Positions 54,848 through 62,460 of a stretch of DNA of 64,000 nucleotides are shown one piece after another. Source of the stretch: Chloroflexota bacterium (GTDB lineage Bacteria; Chloroflexota; Anaerolineae; Aggregatilineales; Phototrophicaceae); NCBI GenBank assembly GCA_028875245.1, contig JAPPEU010000049.1:1-64000 (forward strand), written 5' to 3'. The notes beneath the pieces are model-generated. The model worked only from the letters and a program-made list of their open reading frames with translations, did no database searches and was not told the origin of the DNA. The position numbers and the translations under genes were made by a program. The stretch's first letter is position 1; each line of letters starts with the position of its first letter.

Positions 54848-55942
54848 ATGAGTCAAGTCGACCACAAACGCTTGTTTCTGCCTGGCCCAGTGGAGGTGCG
54901 CCGCGAGATCCTCGAAGCGCAAACCGCCTGGATGATTGGACACCGCGGCGGCGACTTCGCCGAGCTTTTCGCGCGCTTGCAAGGCAAGCTCAAACGCGCC
55001 TTTTTCACCGACAGCCGCGTCATCGTCAGCGGCTCCTCGGGCAGCGGCTTGTGGGAAGGCGCGATACGCTGCGGCGTGCGCGACGAGCGCAAAGTCCTGC
55101 ATTTGACCGGCGGCGCTTTCAGTGAACGCTGGGCCGATGTCAGCCGCGCCAACGGGGTGCAGGTCGAAAGCATTCAGGTGGAATGGGGGCGGGCGCACAG
55201 CCCGGAGATGGTGGCTGAGGCGCTGGACAAGGCGAGTTATGACGCCGTCTGCGCCGTGCACAACGAAACCAGCACCGGCGTCACCAATCCGATTCAAGCC
55301 ATCGGCGAGGTAGTCAAACAGCATGAAGACACGCTTTTCTTCGTTGATACTGTCAGCGGCTTCTTGGGAACAGAATTGCGCGTGGACGACTGGGGCATCG
55401 ACATCGCGCTGACATCAAGCCAGAAAGCCTTCGCCCTGCCGCCGGGGATCGCCTTTGCCGCCGTCAGCGACCGGCTGCTGGAGCGGGCGAAAAGCATCCC
55501 GCAGCGCGGTTATTATTTTGATCTGCTGACGCTGGAGAAATCGCTGCGCAAGAACAACACGCCCTCTACACCGCCGATCGCGCTGATGGTCGCGGCGGAT
55601 ATGCAAATGGACGCGATCTTGCGCGAAGGCATCAAGGCGCGCTGGGCGCGGCATCGGGCGATGCGCGATGCGACTCACAAGTGGGCCCTGGCGCGCGGCT
55701 TCGGCTTGTACGCGCAAGCGGGTTATCGCAGCGACACGGTGACCACGATTGAGAACAGGCTCGGGATTGATGTCGACGCGATGGCGGACTACATGCTGAA
55801 TGAAGCCGGCTTCGTCATGGACAAGGGCTACGGGGCCATCAAAGGAAAAACCATCCGCCTGCCGCACATGGGCGATGTGACGATGGACATGCTGAACGAA
55901 GTGCTCTGCGGGCTCGACGGCTTCATCTCGCAAGCGAATTGA
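54848..55942 (+). CDS. Class V aminotransferase, probably phosphoserine or serine-type transaminase
   Basis: This 364-aa PLP enzyme has the N-terminal LFLPGPVEV, the SGSSGSGLWEGAIR substrate-binding block and the Schiff-base lysine in SSQKAFALPPG. The family includes alanine-glyoxylate/serine-pyruvate transaminases, and in some bacteria and archaea members serve as phosphoserine aminotransferase. Because serA follows 11 bp later, the same job in serine synthesis is the best guess. AGGAGG lies 12 nt before the ATG. Confidence 0.88.
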   Translation: MSQVDHKRLFLPGPVEVRREILEAQTAWMIGHRGGDFAELFARLQGKLKRAFFTDSRVIVSGSSGSGLWEGAIRCGVRDERKVLHLTGGAFSERWADVSRANGVQVESIQVEWGRAHSPEMVAEALDKASYDAVCAVHNETSTGVTNPIQAIGEVVKQHEDTLFFVDTVSGFLGTELRVDDWGIDIALTSSQKAFALPPGIAFAAVSDRLLERAKSIPQRGYYFDLLTLEKSLRKNNTPSTPPIALMVAADMQMDAILREGIKARWARHRAMRDATHKWALARGFGLYAQAGYRSDTVTTIENRLGIDVDAMADYMLNEAGFVMDKGYGAIKGKTIRLPHMGDVTMDMLNEVLCGLDGFISQAN

Positions 55943-55953
55943 GAGAGCGCCCG

Positions 55954-56946
55954 ATGACCTTTCACGTGCTCGTACCCGACAATGTGCATCAGAAAGCGAT
56001 CGGCATCCTGGAAGACCGCGACGGGATTCGCGTGAAGGCGCCCGGGGTGATGGAGCGCTCGGCCCTGGTGGAAGCGGTCGGCGCGGCCGACGCGCTGATC
56101 ATTCGCAGCGGCGTGACCGCCGACGCGGAATTGATGGCAAAAGCGCCGCAGCTGAAGGCGATAGCGCGGGCCGGCGTCGGCGTCGACAATGTTGATCTGG
56201 CGGCGGCGACGGCGCATGGCATCGTCGTGATGAATACGCCGGGCGGCAACACCATATCCACCGCCGAGCACAGCTTCGGCTTGATGCTCGCGCTCTCGCG
56301 CCATATCGCGCCGGGCCATCTGTCGCTGGCGGCGGGCCGCTGGGAGCGCAAAGCATATACCGGCGTCGAGCTCAAGGGCAAGACGCTGGGCATCATCGGC
56401 TTGGGGAGGATTGGACAGGCGATCGCCACGCGCGCTCGGGCTTTTGAAATGGATGTCATCGCCCATGACCCCTACCTGCCGCCGGCGGTCGCCGAAGCGA
56501 TCGACGTGCCCTTGCTCGCGCTGGACGCCGTGTACGCGCGTTCCGATTATCTGACGCTGCACGCCATGGTTACGGATGAGACCCGCGGCATGATCAACAG
56601 AGATACAATCGCGCAGATGAAGGAGGGTGTGCGAATCATTAACGCGGCGCGCGGCGCGCTGATCAACTCGGCGGACCTAGCGGAGGCGCTGCGGAGCGGG
56701 AAAGTGGCGGGCGCGGCCCTGGATGTTTACGAGACCGAGCCGCCACCGGCCGATCATCCTTTGATCGGGCTGCCCAATGTCCTGCACACGCCCCACCTGG
56801 CCGCGAGCACATCAGACGCGCAGGTGACAGTGGCGGTCGAGGCGGCGCAATTGATCGTCGACTTTCTGCTGGAGGGGACGGCGGCGAATGTGTGCAATCC
56901 GGATGCCCTCGAAAACCAGCGCTATTCGAAAACGATATCGCGATAG
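55954..56946 (+). CDS. serA: D-3-phosphoglycerate dehydrogenase, short form without ACT domain
   Basis: This 330-aa NAD-dependent dehydrogenase has the Rossmann motif GLGRIGQAIA, catalytic arginine in NAARGALI, Glu in YETEPP and His in TPHLAAST. It ends just after the catalytic domain with no ACT domain, so serine feedback is not expected. It follows the aminotransferase gene, making two steps of the phosphorylated serine pathway. A start at TTG 55939 is possible; the ATG at 55954 with GAGAG upstream is preferred. The 3' end overlaps the convergent Uma2 gene by 25 bp. Confidence 0.9.
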   Translation: MTFHVLVPDNVHQKAIGILEDRDGIRVKAPGVMERSALVEAVGAADALIIRSGVTADAELMAKAPQLKAIARAGVGVDNVDLAAATAHGIVVMNTPGGNTISTAEHSFGLMLALSRHIAPGHLSLAAGRWERKAYTGVELKGKTLGIIGLGRIGQAIATRARAFEMDVIAHDPYLPPAVAEAIDVPLLALDAVYARSDYLTLHAMVTDETRGMINRDTIAQMKEGVRIINAARGALINSADLAEALRSGKVAGAALDVYETEPPPADHPLIGLPNVLHTPHLAASTSDAQVTVAVEAAQLIVDFLLEGTAANVCNPDALENQRYSKTISR

Positions 56947-57488
56947 ACTTGGTCGAGCGGGAGTTCACACTCCAGCATTTTGAGCGAGATCACATCAGTT
57001 GAGTCGGCAAACTCCTCGGAGAGCCAGCCGCTTTCGCCACGCGTATGCAACTCGGCGAAAAGACGGTGCTGGTCGACGATGAGATAGGCATCAATGGACG
57101 GCACTTCGTAATAGTATTCGAGTTTTTCCTGGCGATCGCGATCCATGCTGGTAGGCGAAGTTACTTCGACCACAAAGAAGGGATTCATCAAGTTATATTC
57201 GCTGGGGTCGGCAAAATCAGATGCGCCTCGCACCAGTGTAAGATCGGGATATACGTAGCGAGTCGGGCTAATCTGAACGCGTAGTTCAGACATGTGCAGT
57301 GTATATCGCAATCGGTCTAGTGCTGCGACAAAGAGATAGATCAGGTTGGTTGTGATTAGACTGTGCTTGTTGCTTACTCCCGGCATTTCGATAACGACTC
57401 CGTCAATGTACTCGTGTTTGCGCTCTTGGAGCTGTTCCCATTCAAAGTATTCGTCCACCGACATGGCAGTTCTTGTCTGGATTGCCAT
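56922..57488 (-). CDS. Uma2/DUF820-type protein
   Basis: This 188-aa protein has the Uma2 (restriction-endonuclease-like) pattern: SVDEYFEWEQL at the N-terminus, EYIDGVVIEMPG, VYPDLTLVRG and PFFVVEVTSPTS (P-D and E-V-x-S), then KLEYYYEVPSIDAYLIVD. Members of this family are very common in Chloroflexota and cyanobacteria; function is not known. It starts at ATG 57488 with GAGG upstream. Its 3' end overlaps the convergent serA by 25 bp. Confidence 0.85.
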   Translation of the reverse strand: MAIQTRTAMSVDEYFEWEQLQERKHEYIDGVVIEMPGVSNKHSLITTNLIYLFVAALDRLRYTLHMSELRVQISPTRYVYPDLTLVRGASDFADPSEYNLMNPFFVVEVTSPTSMDRDRQEKLEYYYEVPSIDAYLIVDQHRLFAELHTRGESGWLSEEFADSTDVISLKMLECELPLDQVYRDIVFE

Positions 57489-57568
57489 TTTCAACCTCAG
57501 CCCAATTATTGTGTCCACATAATACCGCGAAGCCGCCCAGATGTCATCAGCAGCCCAGACAATCCAAT

Positions 57569-58774
57569 TTATGGTCTTGCCGGACTTCCATCGGGCAGGC
57601 GCGTCTGCGTCCATTCCTCGACGATCTCTTGGGGCGGGTATTGGGCCGCCAGGGCCTCATTGATGTCGATGCCCAGGCCGGGCTTGTCGTTGGGATAGAG
57701 ATAGCCCTCCTCGACGACTGCCAAACCGGGAAAGATCTCGTAATCCAGTTCTGACGGGCGATACCATTCCTGCACGCCGAAGTTGGGATGCCAGAGATCC
57801 AGCTGCAAGTTGGCGGCGTGGCCGACCGGCGAGGTATCGCTGGGGCCGTGCCAGGCGGTGCGAATCCCGTACATAGCCGCGAAGATGGCGACGTTGCGCG
57901 CCGGCGTGATCCCGCCCATCTGGCTGATGTGCATGCGGATGAAATCGATCAAGCGCTCCTGGATCAGCAGCTGCCATTCGTGTGGATTGTTGAAGAGCTC
58001 GCCCATGGCCAGCGGCGTCGCGCATTGCCCCCGAATGTGGCGGAACCAGGCGATGTCCTCCGGCGCCAGGGCATCTTCCAGGAAGAACAGTTTGAAGCGC
58101 TCGACATCTTTGGCGAATTCGACCGCGTGGATCGGGGCGAGGCGCTCGTGGATATCATGCAGCAGCTCGATGGCTTCCCCGACTTCTTCCCGGACGTATG
58201 CAATCATATCGAGCATCCGGCGGCAATAATCGCGCGGGTCGAAATAGGCGCCGGGCGGCGCGTTCCTGGGCTTGACCATCGGGCTGCCCCGCCCGCCGTA
58301 GCCGCCCATTTGCACGCGAACGTAGCGATAGCCCTGCTCCATATAGGCGCGAACGCTTTCGGCGACCTCCTGCTTGTCCCGCCCGTCGGCGTGCACATAG
58401 ACATGGGCCGCCTCGCGCGATTTGCCGCCCAGCAGGTCGCAGACGCTCATGCCGGCGCGTTTGCCCTTGATATCCCAGAGCGCCTGGTCGACGCCGGAGA
58501 TAGCGTTGTTGAGCACGGGCCCGTTGCGCCAGTAGCCGTGCGCCATTGACATATTCCAGATTTCTTCGATGCGGTCGACATCGCGCCCGAGCAGGAAGGG
58601 ACGCAGGTGGCCTTCAATGGCGGCGGCCACGGCGAAGACGCGCTGGGTGAAGGTGGCGCAGCCCAGGCCATACAGCCCCGGCTCCGAGGTGATGACCTTG
58701 ACGATGCAAAGGCGCGATTTGCCCGGCTGGGTCAGGATGACTTTTACGTCCTCAATCGTGATTGGATTTGGCAT
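57569..58774 (-). CDS. manD: D-mannonate dehydratase (ManD/RspA type), enolase superfamily
   Basis: This 401-aa enzyme of the mandelate-racemase-like enolase group has YGLGCATFTQR, YWRNGPVLNNAISGVDQALW and LLGGKSREAAHVYVHADG, all of which match ManD/RspA. Metal ligands are in LLHDIHERL, FLEDAL and AMGELF. The family catalyses dehydration of D-mannonate to 2-keto-3-deoxygluconate. No gluconate-type pathway gene is adjacent; the FGGY kinase (8938) and PfkB (23834) are distant. Confidence 0.88.
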   Translation of the reverse strand: MPNPITIEDVKVILTQPGKSRLCIVKVITSEPGLYGLGCATFTQRVFAVAAAIEGHLRPFLLGRDVDRIEEIWNMSMAHGYWRNGPVLNNAISGVDQALWDIKGKRAGMSVCDLLGGKSREAAHVYVHADGRDKQEVAESVRAYMEQGYRYVRVQMGGYGGRGSPMVKPRNAPPGAYFDPRDYCRRMLDMIAYVREEVGEAIELLHDIHERLAPIHAVEFAKDVERFKLFFLEDALAPEDIAWFRHIRGQCATPLAMGELFNNPHEWQLLIQERLIDFIRMHISQMGGITPARNVAIFAAMYGIRTAWHGPSDTSPVGHAANLQLDLWHPNFGVQEWYRPSELDYEIFPGLAVVEEGYLYPNDKPGLGIDINEALAAQYPPQEIVEEWTQTRLPDGSPARP

Positions 58775-58781
58775 GGGGTGA

Positions 58782-58815
58782 TTTAACCACAGAGGACACA
58801 GAGGACACAGAGGAA
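58782..58815. repeat. CACAGAG-type repeat (family C)
   Basis: TTTAACCACAGAGGACACAG AGGACACAGAGG fills the gap between manD and the methyltransferase-nuclease gene. Confidence 0.75.
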
Positions 58816-58819
58816 AATA

Positions 58820-60281
58820 TCACAAGCCCAGCATCGCGCCGCGCCGTTTGTAGCCGTAAAGCGGCAAATCGAGTTGGCCGTCGCTCAACAGGCTTTCGAC
58901 GCTGAATCCTTGGACCACAGGGTAACTGCCCCAGGCGTCGCTGAAGGTCGCTTTCACGCGCTGGTTCTCGACCGTGCCAAGCTGATCGGCAAAACAAACC
59001 ATAACGCCCGCCGTCGCTTCGTAGCGGCGCACGGTTTCATGCAGCGCCTTCACCGCGTCCGGGCTGACGTTGCCGCCTTTGACCTGCACAATTGCATATT
59101 CCGGCTTGACCTTTTTTCCCTCGCGCACAGGGAAGAACTTCAAAACGCCATCGACGCCGCCATCCGCGCCCTTTTCGCCCGGCTCGCGGAACATGCCTTC
59201 CGCGCCAATATAACCGCAGACCCACTTCTCGAACTCAAACGGGTCCTGCCGCGCCAGTTTACGCGCTTCGGCGACCGAATCGGGCGTGCCGCGCAGGTCG
59301 ATGTCATCGGTGTTGAGGTACTTGAAATTGTGCAGGATGCGGTCGCGGATGAGCCCGGTGGAGAACTTGGAGATGTCGATGCCGATCCACTTGCGATGCA
59401 GCGATTCGGCGGCGTGGACAGTCGTGCCGCAGCCGCAGAAGGGATCGAGCACGGTGTCGCCTTCGTTGGAGCTGGCGCGGATGATGCGCTCAAGCAGGGC
59501 GAGGGGCTTTTGCGTCGGGTAGCCCATTTTTTCCGTTCTTATTCGTCCTACAGGTGTAAAGTTGGGCCACCATGTTTCGGGAATTTTACCTTTTTCCAAG
59601 TAAGCATCCCGTAGTTCTTCCGTTAAAGCATCTCCTATCATTGCACCAGAACGGTTCAGGTTGAGCCTCTTATGAGGAATGCGTATGTCGTCACGATTGA
59701 ACTTCCAAATCTTCCCAAAGTTGTACCAAAATATAATGTCATGTTTTCGATTGAATTGGCGCATACCTGGTGACCCAGGACCCGTGTAACACCAAACAAT
59801 CTCATTCCTGAAATTCTTGCGGCCGAAAATCGCGTCCATCAGCAGCTTCAAATAATGACTCGCGGTCGGGTCACAATGCAGATAGATGCTGCCCGTGTCC
59901 TTCAGTACGCGCCGCATGGCACGCAGCCGCAGCGCCATATTCAACAAGTATGAACCTAGACTTGTGCTGCCCCCCCCCCCCCCGCCTGCTTAACGTCGAT
60001 TCTATATCAAGGGAGAACTTGATGATCGTCGCCAGCGGGCGCGTTCGCGGGTCGCGGCTCAAGTCGTCGAGGGTCTCGGCGTCCTGGTCGCTCCACTTCC
60101 AGATGTCGACGAAGGCTTCCACTGGCTTGTGCGTTTTGTCGCGGCCTTTGAAGGGCAGGTTGTACTTCGAGTTGGAGTTAAAGGGCGGGTCGAGGTAGAT
60201 GAGGTCGATGGAGGCGTCGGGGATGGCGACGCTGTCGTTGAGGACATCGAGGCAGTCGGCGGCGAAGAGGATGCGGTTCAT
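58820..60281 (-). pseudogene. DNA methyltransferase-nuclease, split at a 14-bp G/C tract (possibly phase-variable)
   Basis: The first part (from ATG 60281) has YLDPPFNSNSKYNLP, methyltransferase motif IV. The frame runs into 14 C on the plus strand (59970-59983) and ends at a stop in 59871-59873. The second part, in the next frame, begins before the stop and continues to 58820. It has motif I VLDPFCGCGTTVHAAES, then a C-terminal Mrr-like nuclease domain with GADGGVDG and IVQVKGG. With 13 G the two parts join as one protein of about 486 residues (PF01555-type methyltransferase, IV before I, plus nuclease). So the gene is OFF in this assembly unless the tract is misread. It would both modify and cut DNA. 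Confidence 0.8.
59970..59983. repeat. Homopolymer of 14 C (14 G on coding strand)
   Basis: An uninterrupted run of 14 C lies inside the methyltransferase-nuclease gene at codons 105-109. The gene is out of frame with 14 and in frame with 13 or 16. It is the longest homopolymer I saw in the window. Confidence 0.9.
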
Positions 60282-60288
60282 AGGTCGA

Positions 60289-60310
60289 TTCACCACAGAG
60301 GCACAGAGGG
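60289..60310. repeat. CACAGAG-type repeat (family C)
   Basis: TTCACCACAGAGGCACAGAG GG sits at the 5' end of the methyltransferase-nuclease gene. Confidence 0.7.
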
Positions 60311-60314
60311 TCGT

Positions 60315-60342
60315 GTGTAGGGGCGAGGCGGCGACTCGCCCG
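60315..60342. repeat. Family A repeat, short form
   Basis: TGTAGGGGCGAGGCGGCGAC followed by TCGCCC; short hairpin next to the family C copy. Confidence 0.7.
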
Positions 60343-60345
60343 CAT

Positions 60346-60495
60346 CTAGTGTATCAACTTTGCGAACAAGCCGCCAAAAAGCGCAAGCATAACCAGCGCG
60401 AAAATTGCCTGCGTTACGACAATCCAATAAACAATTGTGCGCGTTTGGCGCTGAACATCGGCTGTTGTCATATAGGCTGAGTAGTCGGTTTTCAT
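60346..60495 (-). CDS. Small single-span membrane protein, 49 aa
   Basis: An ATG at 60495 opens a 49-residue frame: a polar N-terminus (MKTDYSAYMTTADVQRQTRT) and one membrane helix (IVYWIVVTQAIFALVMLALF). GAGG lies 8 nt before the ATG. It fits neatly between two genes on the same strand and ends next to a family A repeat. Not recognised; it could equally be a chance frame, but a good RBS and a textbook TM helix support it. Confidence 0.45.
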   Translation of the reverse strand: MKTDYSAYMTTADVQRQTRTIVYWIVVTQAIFALVMLALFGGLFAKLIH

Positions 60496-60550
60496 GGCGC
60501 AAGCCTCGTCAACTCGCAGCAGTATATCACATGTTCATAGATTTCTTTTG

Positions 60551-60574
60551 CGGGCGACTTGGTAGATTGCCCCT
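60551..60574. repeat. Family A repeat, degenerate
   Basis: GGGCGACTTGGTAGATTGCC CCTG: similar to the core at 10426-10451 and the last part of 16456-16575. Confidence 0.5.
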
Positions 60575-60579
60575 GTGCT

Positions 60580-60613
60580 TCTCTCTGTGCCCTCTGTGTC
60601 TCTGTGGTGAATC
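60580..60613. repeat. CACAGAG-type repeat (family C), inverted
   Basis: TCTCTCTGTGCCCTCTGTGT CTCTGTGGTGAA is the reverse complement form of the copies at 58782 and 60289. Confidence 0.75.
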
Positions 60614-60619
60614 AAAGCA

Positions 60620-61432
60620 TCACAAGACCCGACACCGATTCGTCAATTTGCCGATGCCGGCTATCTCCACGCTGACGACGCTGCCGTCGCCGAGGAATTG
60701 CGGCGGCTTCCGCGCTTTGCCGACGCCCGCCGGCGTCCCGGTCAGGATGACATCGCCCGGGTTCAGCGTGAAGGCGCGCGAGAGATGCGCGATCAGAAAG
60801 CGCACATCGAAGATCATGTCGGCGGTCGATCCATTCTGCATTTCGACGCCGTCCACCGTCGTGACGATGCGCAGGTTCTGCGGGTCGGGGATGGCGTCGG
60901 CGCTGACGATGACAGGGCCCAGCGGGCAGAACGTATCCAGCCCTTTGGCGCGCGTCCATTGTTTGTCGCGGGATTGCAAGTCGCGCGCGGATATGTCGTT
61001 GGCGATTGTGTAGCCGAAGACAGCGTCGAGGGCGTCGGCGGCTGAAACCTTGCGCGCTGTTTTGCCGATGATGACCGCCAGCTCGCCTTCCCAATCCACC
61101 TGCGCGGTCATTTCGGCTTCCCATTCGATGATGTCGCCGTCGCCGATAAGCGCGCTCGGCATGATGGCGAAGACCAGCGGCTCGCTCGGCGCCTCGTTAT
61201 TCAGCTCGCGGGCGTGCTCGGCGTAGTTGCGGCCGATGGCGAGGATCTTGCCCGGCAGCAGCGGCGGCATGATGCGCGCGTCTGCCAGTTTGTCAAGCTG
61301 GCCCGTCTCCACGAAGGCGGCGTCGGGGGACATCAGCGCCCTTAAATCGGGAAGGCCCAAGCGCATGATTTCCTCGCCGTTCAATACGCCGCAATAGGTC
61401 TGTTCGTTGATGGCATAGCGCAGCAGTTTCAT
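60620..61432 (-). CDS. Fumarylacetoacetate hydrolase family protein
   Basis: This 270-aa FAH-fold enzyme has ILAIGRNYAEHARE, DWEGELAVIIGK, YTIANDISARDLQ and TPAGVGK, carrying the metal-binding acidic residues (E, E, D) and the catalytic lysine region of this family. Members hydrolyse or decarboxylate 2-oxo/beta-diketo acids, such as 2-hydroxyhepta-2,4-diene-1,7-dioate. Exact substrate not known. ATG at 61432; no signal peptide. Confidence 0.88.
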   Translation of the reverse strand: MKLLRYAINEQTYCGVLNGEEIMRLGLPDLRALMSPDAAFVETGQLDKLADARIMPPLLPGKILAIGRNYAEHARELNNEAPSEPLVFAIMPSALIGDGDIIEWEAEMTAQVDWEGELAVIIGKTARKVSAADALDAVFGYTIANDISARDLQSRDKQWTRAKGLDTFCPLGPVIVSADAIPDPQNLRIVTTVDGVEMQNGSTADMIFDVRFLIAHLSRAFTLNPGDVILTGTPAGVGKARKPPQFLGDGSVVSVEIAGIGKLTNRCRVL

Positions 61433-61469
61433 CGCCCATCCATTCGCTTTTCGCCTTTCGAGTACCTGA

Positions 61470-61506
61470 TTTTACCACCGAGTACAGCGAGTGCAGCGAG
61501 AAAAAA
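61470..61506. repeat. Degenerate family C repeat
   Basis: TTTTACCACCGAGTACAGCG AGTGCAGCGAG resembles the CACCACAGAGGACACAGAGG form with GAG/CAG substitutions. Confidence 0.4.
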
Positions 61507-61549
61507 CTCTGGGTCTCTTGTGCCTCTTGTTCAATGAACCTGCTGAAGT

Positions 61550-61727
61550 CCGTCTTCGATCATAGCGAAATCTGTAGACACACGCGCTGCACGGCAGCCG
61601 CTCACGCAAAAAACCTTGCGTCCGGCTGTGTTTAGCTCCCCTCCCTGACTCGTCGGATGCCCGCCATAGAAATGGCGGGAGGGGCCGGGGGTGGGGTTGT
61701 AGTGGCCCTATCGCTCGCCCCTACAGA
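61550..61727. repeat. Composite repeat (families A and B)
   Basis: Flank TCATAGCGAAATCTGTAG (shared with 1120), then CACGCAAAAAACCTTGC, CTCCCCTCCCTGACTCGTC, a small hairpin CCCGCCATAGAAATGGCGGG, GGCCGGGGGTGGGGTTG and CTCGCCCCTACAG. Most of it matches 18277-18354 except the extra hairpin. Confidence 0.7.
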
Positions 61728-61797
61728 TTCATGATTTGAGGAGTTCGCTGTTTTGAGTGAGCCTGTATCTCTTATGCGAGCGGCTGTGCTGAATGCC

Positions 61798-61806
61798 TGC
61801 TAGAAT
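61798..61806 (+). promoter_or_regulatory. Possible extended -10 promoter
   Basis: TGCTAGAAT lies 37 bp before the TTG start at 61844. It makes the alternative ATG at 61793 unlikely, because it would lie upstream of the -10. Confidence 0.35.
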
Positions 61807-61843
61807 GTTTGGCGAACCAAGCGATTGTTTGAGGCGCTCCAAC

Positions 61844-62428
61844 TTGAATTTTCTGCGACCCCTCGCCCTGCTGCTATTGCTGCTGCCGTTGCTTGCGGCC
61901 TGCGGCGATACCGGCAACGAAGCGGACGACGCCAAGTCGGCCCAGCGTCTGCTGCCCAATCTCGCCGGCTACACCGCCACGGATGTGGACACCTCCATCG
62001 ACAGCGCCTTCGCCGCCTTGGGCGGGGCGGCCTTGATGGGCGGCCAATTCGGCATCACCGCGGCCATCGCCAAAGCGGAACAGATCTTGCAGTGCTTTCA
62101 GGATCGGGGCGCCCTGGCGGCGCGCTGGTATCAACAGAGCGATTCGACGCTGATGGCGCCCAAAGTCGGCGCGGCGCTGGTCATCAACCAGTCGCGCGTC
62201 AGCCAGGAACTCATCAATTGCGCCTTGGGCGGGCAAGAAGACAATGCCAGCGCGCAGACCTTCGCCATCGAACCCTGCGCCAGCGCGGGCACGCTGAACT
62301 ATCAAGGCGATACGATCAGCTATGTCTACGTCGGCTCGCATCCGGATGTCTGCGGCGTCTTCCAGCTGCACTACGACAACCTGGCGGCCGCGAGCGCCGA
62401 GTCAGTCACGGCCGGACCCAGCAAATAG
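61844..62428 (+). CDS. Hypothetical lipoprotein
   Basis: This 194-aa protein has a lipoprotein signal LLLLLLPLLAAC with the lipobox cysteine near residue 20. The mature part (AFAALGGAALMGGQFGITAA and CFQDRGALAARW, about 60-100) matches no family I know; a later part contains three cysteines. A TTG start at 61844 is preferred: TTGAGGCG lies 8-9 nt upstream and the signal peptide then begins at once, while the ATG at 61793 would precede the -10-like sequence. Located 32 bp before the GH172 gene, perhaps co-transcribed. Confidence 0.72.
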   Translation: MNFLRPLALLLLLLPLLAACGDTGNEADDAKSAQRLLPNLAGYTATDVDTSIDSAFAALGGAALMGGQFGITAAIAKAEQILQCFQDRGALAARWYQQSDSTLMAPKVGAALVINQSRVSQELINCALGGQEDNASAQTFAIEPCASAGTLNYQGDTISYVYVGSHPDVCGVFQLHYDNLAAASAESVTAGPSK

Positions 62429-62460
62429 ACAGATGAACCTACTCACAGACGGAGGAAACG

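Larger units (their letters stand above)
61433..61843. other. Intergenic region with composite repeats
   Basis: This 411-bp gap contains a family C-like stretch (61470-61506), a family A/B composite (61550-61727) and a promoter-like TGCTAGAAT at 61798-61806. No gene besides the lipoprotein start at its end. Confidence 0.6.

Noticed and set aside
59871..60281. Treating the first part of the methyltransferase as a complete short gene
   Set aside because: After the G tract the frame reads QHKSRF and lacks motif I, whereas the next frame continues the methyltransferase sequence without a gap.
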